Assembly (NCBI GenBank): GCA_036381835.1
Contig: DASVCA010000230.1
Span: 1 to 41,167 of the forward strand
Direction: 5' to 3'
Origin: DASULK01 sp036381835
GTDB lineage: Bacteria; Actinomycetota; Actinomycetes; Mycobacteriales; Micromonosporaceae
Length of the DNA stretch: 41,167 nt
Below are positions 40,139 through 41,167 of the stretch, piece after piece. The position numbers and the translations under genes are program-made. Positions within the stretch are counted from its first letter, which is position 1, and every line of letters begins with the position of its first letter. Under the pieces are notes generated by a model, which saw only the letters and a list, made by a program, of their open reading frames with translations, made no database searches and was not told where the DNA came from.

Positions 40139-41167
40139 TGCGTCCACTTCGATTGGATCTGGCGGGCTTCGCCGCCTTCCGCGACCCGACGACGATCGAC
40201 TTCACCGACGCGGACTTCTTCGCCCTGATCGGCCCGACCGGATCCGGGAAGTCCACGGTGCTCGACGCGATCTGCTTCGCGCTCTACGGCACGGTTCCCC
40301 GTTGGGGCGGCGGCCGGGGGATCGCGAACGCCCTGGCACCGTCGGCGGGCGAGGCACGGGTGCGGTTGGTCTTCGAGTCGGCGGGTGTGCGGTACGTGGC
40401 GACCCGGGTGGTGCGCCGTGACGGTCGGGGCAACGTGAAGACTGCCGGCGCCGGTCTCCAGTCGATGCCCCTTGGCTTCGACGTCGCCAGGCTGGACGCC
40501 GGGTTGACGCCGGACGATCTGGGTGAGGTGCTGGCCGGCACACCCGCCGAGATGGAGCAGGCGGTGTTGGCGGCGGTGGGCCTGCCGTACGAGCAGTTCA
40601 CCACCTGCGTGGTGCTGCCGCAGGGACAGTTCGCCGACTTCCTGCACGCCAAGCCGGCGATTCGCCAGCAGATCCTGGTCAACCTGCTCGGCTTGGGCGT
40701 CTACGAGGAAGTCCAGAAGAAGGCTACGGAACGGGCGACACTTGCCGAAGCCCAACTCGCCGCCGTCGACCGGATGCTCGGCGACCTGGACGACGTCACC
40801 GAGGAGGCGGTCGAGGCGGCCGCCGCCCGGGTCGTCGAGCTGCGGGAGCTGACGGCAGCGGTCGAGACAGCCGTACCGGAGGCGGATGCGGCCCAGCGGG
40901 AAGCGGATGCGGCGGCGGTGGCCCTGGCCGCGCTCGACGGTGAGATCGCGCGGCTCAGCGCGGTCCGACCGCCGGCCGATGTCAGCGAGATCGCGGTCCT
41001 GGCCGCCACGGCCCGGGGCGCGGTCACCGAGGCCGCGGCCACGGTTGGCGCCGCCGAGGAGGCGGAGGAGAAGGTCCGCGGCGAGCTGGCCGCAGCCGCC
41101 GACCCGACGGCGACCCGCCTGCTACTCGACGCGCACGCCGAACGCGACCGCCTCGCAGCCGAGGCGG
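40138..41167 (+). CDS. sbcC: Exonuclease subunit SbcC (Rad50-like), N-terminal part
   Basis: The gene runs off the right edge; 343 codons are visible. Walker A GPTGSGKST is at about 32-40, the Q-loop region is LPQGQFADFLHA near 160, and the Ala/Glu-rich stretch after about 195 starts the long coiled coil. It is the SMC-like ATPase partner of SbcD. The ATG overlaps the sbcD stop (TGATG). The zinc hook and C-terminal ATPase half would lie outside the window. Confidence 0.95.
   Translation, partial: MRPLRLDLAGFAAFRDPTTIDFTDADFFALIGPTGSGKSTVLDAICFALYGTVPRWGGGRGIANALAPSAGEARVRLVFESAGVRYVATRVVRRDGRGNVKTAGAGLQSMPLGFDVARLDAGLTPDDLGEVLAGTPAEMEQAVLAAVGLPYEQFTTCVVLPQGQFADFLHAKPAIRQQILVNLLGLGVYEEVQKKATERATLAEAQLAAVDRMLGDLDDVTEEAVEAAAARVVELRELTAAVETAVPEADAAQREADAAAVALAALDGEIARLSAVRPPADVSEIAVLAATARGAVTEAAATVGAAEEAEEKVRGELAAAADPTATRLLLDAHAERDRLAAEA

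Overview
The window is high-GC actinomycete DNA: GTG and ATG starts, strong GC bias at third codon positions, SARP and TetR regulators, an LPXTG surface protein and the small biotin protein BsaP. The gene set in the right half fits a Micromonosporaceae-like chromosome (Micromonospora, Salinispora, Actinoplanes and relatives). The genus is an inference and I could not run a search.

Left part, about 1-24938: a type II (aromatic) polyketide gene cluster, probably continuing past the left edge. One leftward operon (6507 to 28) holds KS-alpha, chain length factor, ACP, the biotin carrier and biotin carboxylase of an acetyl-CoA carboxylase, a C9-type ketoreductase and a didomain aromatase/cyclase. 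Its regulators lie just upstream: a SARP (6629-7471) and an FHA-like/winged-helix protein (7922-8668). A second leftward unit (12038 to 8830) pairs a Tat-exported multicopper oxidase with a fused beta/alpha carboxyltransferase, which completes the carboxylase. A rightward unit (12346-16119) holds an SDR, a TetR regulator, an FMN reductase, a SnoaL-like protein and a luciferase-like oxidoreductase. Then come a glycosyltransferase, a small secreted beta-rich protein, a DHA2 exporter and a divergent quinone reductase. A last leftward unit (24938 to 20655) holds another SDR, an NDP-hexose 2,3-dehydratase, an ActVA/HsaA-type flavin monooxygenase and a second didomain aromatase/cyclase. Together they predict a reduced, multiply oxidised, glycosylated aromatic polyketide, with part of the oxidation possibly outside the membrane.

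Boundary, about 24939-26097: no intact gene. It contains a frameshifted, truncated DUF1990 gene, a lipoprotein-like pseudogene with a frameshift and a TGG-to-TGA type stop, and a stranded signal-peptide-like ORF.

Right part, 26098-41167: ordinary chromosome. It has a cupin gene divergent from its probable TetR repressor, a tRNA-Gly-Cys-Val operon, a methyltransferase and a P450, biotin genes (bioD-bioF divergent from bioB-bsaP), an LPXTG protein, an aldehyde dehydrogenase, a pRiA4b ORF-3-like protein, a 39-residue Cys-rich protein coupled to a RibD-like reductase, and a HerA-like ATPase followed by sbcD and the start of sbcC. Several genes here have a -10-like hexamer 5-6 bases before the start codon and no Shine-Dalgarno, suggesting leaderless mRNAs. 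The polyketide genes mostly have clear ribosome binding sites.

The strongest new leads are a predicted TetR operator (AACGGAGCGCTCCGTT-like) shared by the cluster TetR gene and the exporter/quinone reductase promoter region, the exported oxidase plus secreted calycin-like protein, and the archaeal-style HerA-SbcD-SbcC neighbourhood.
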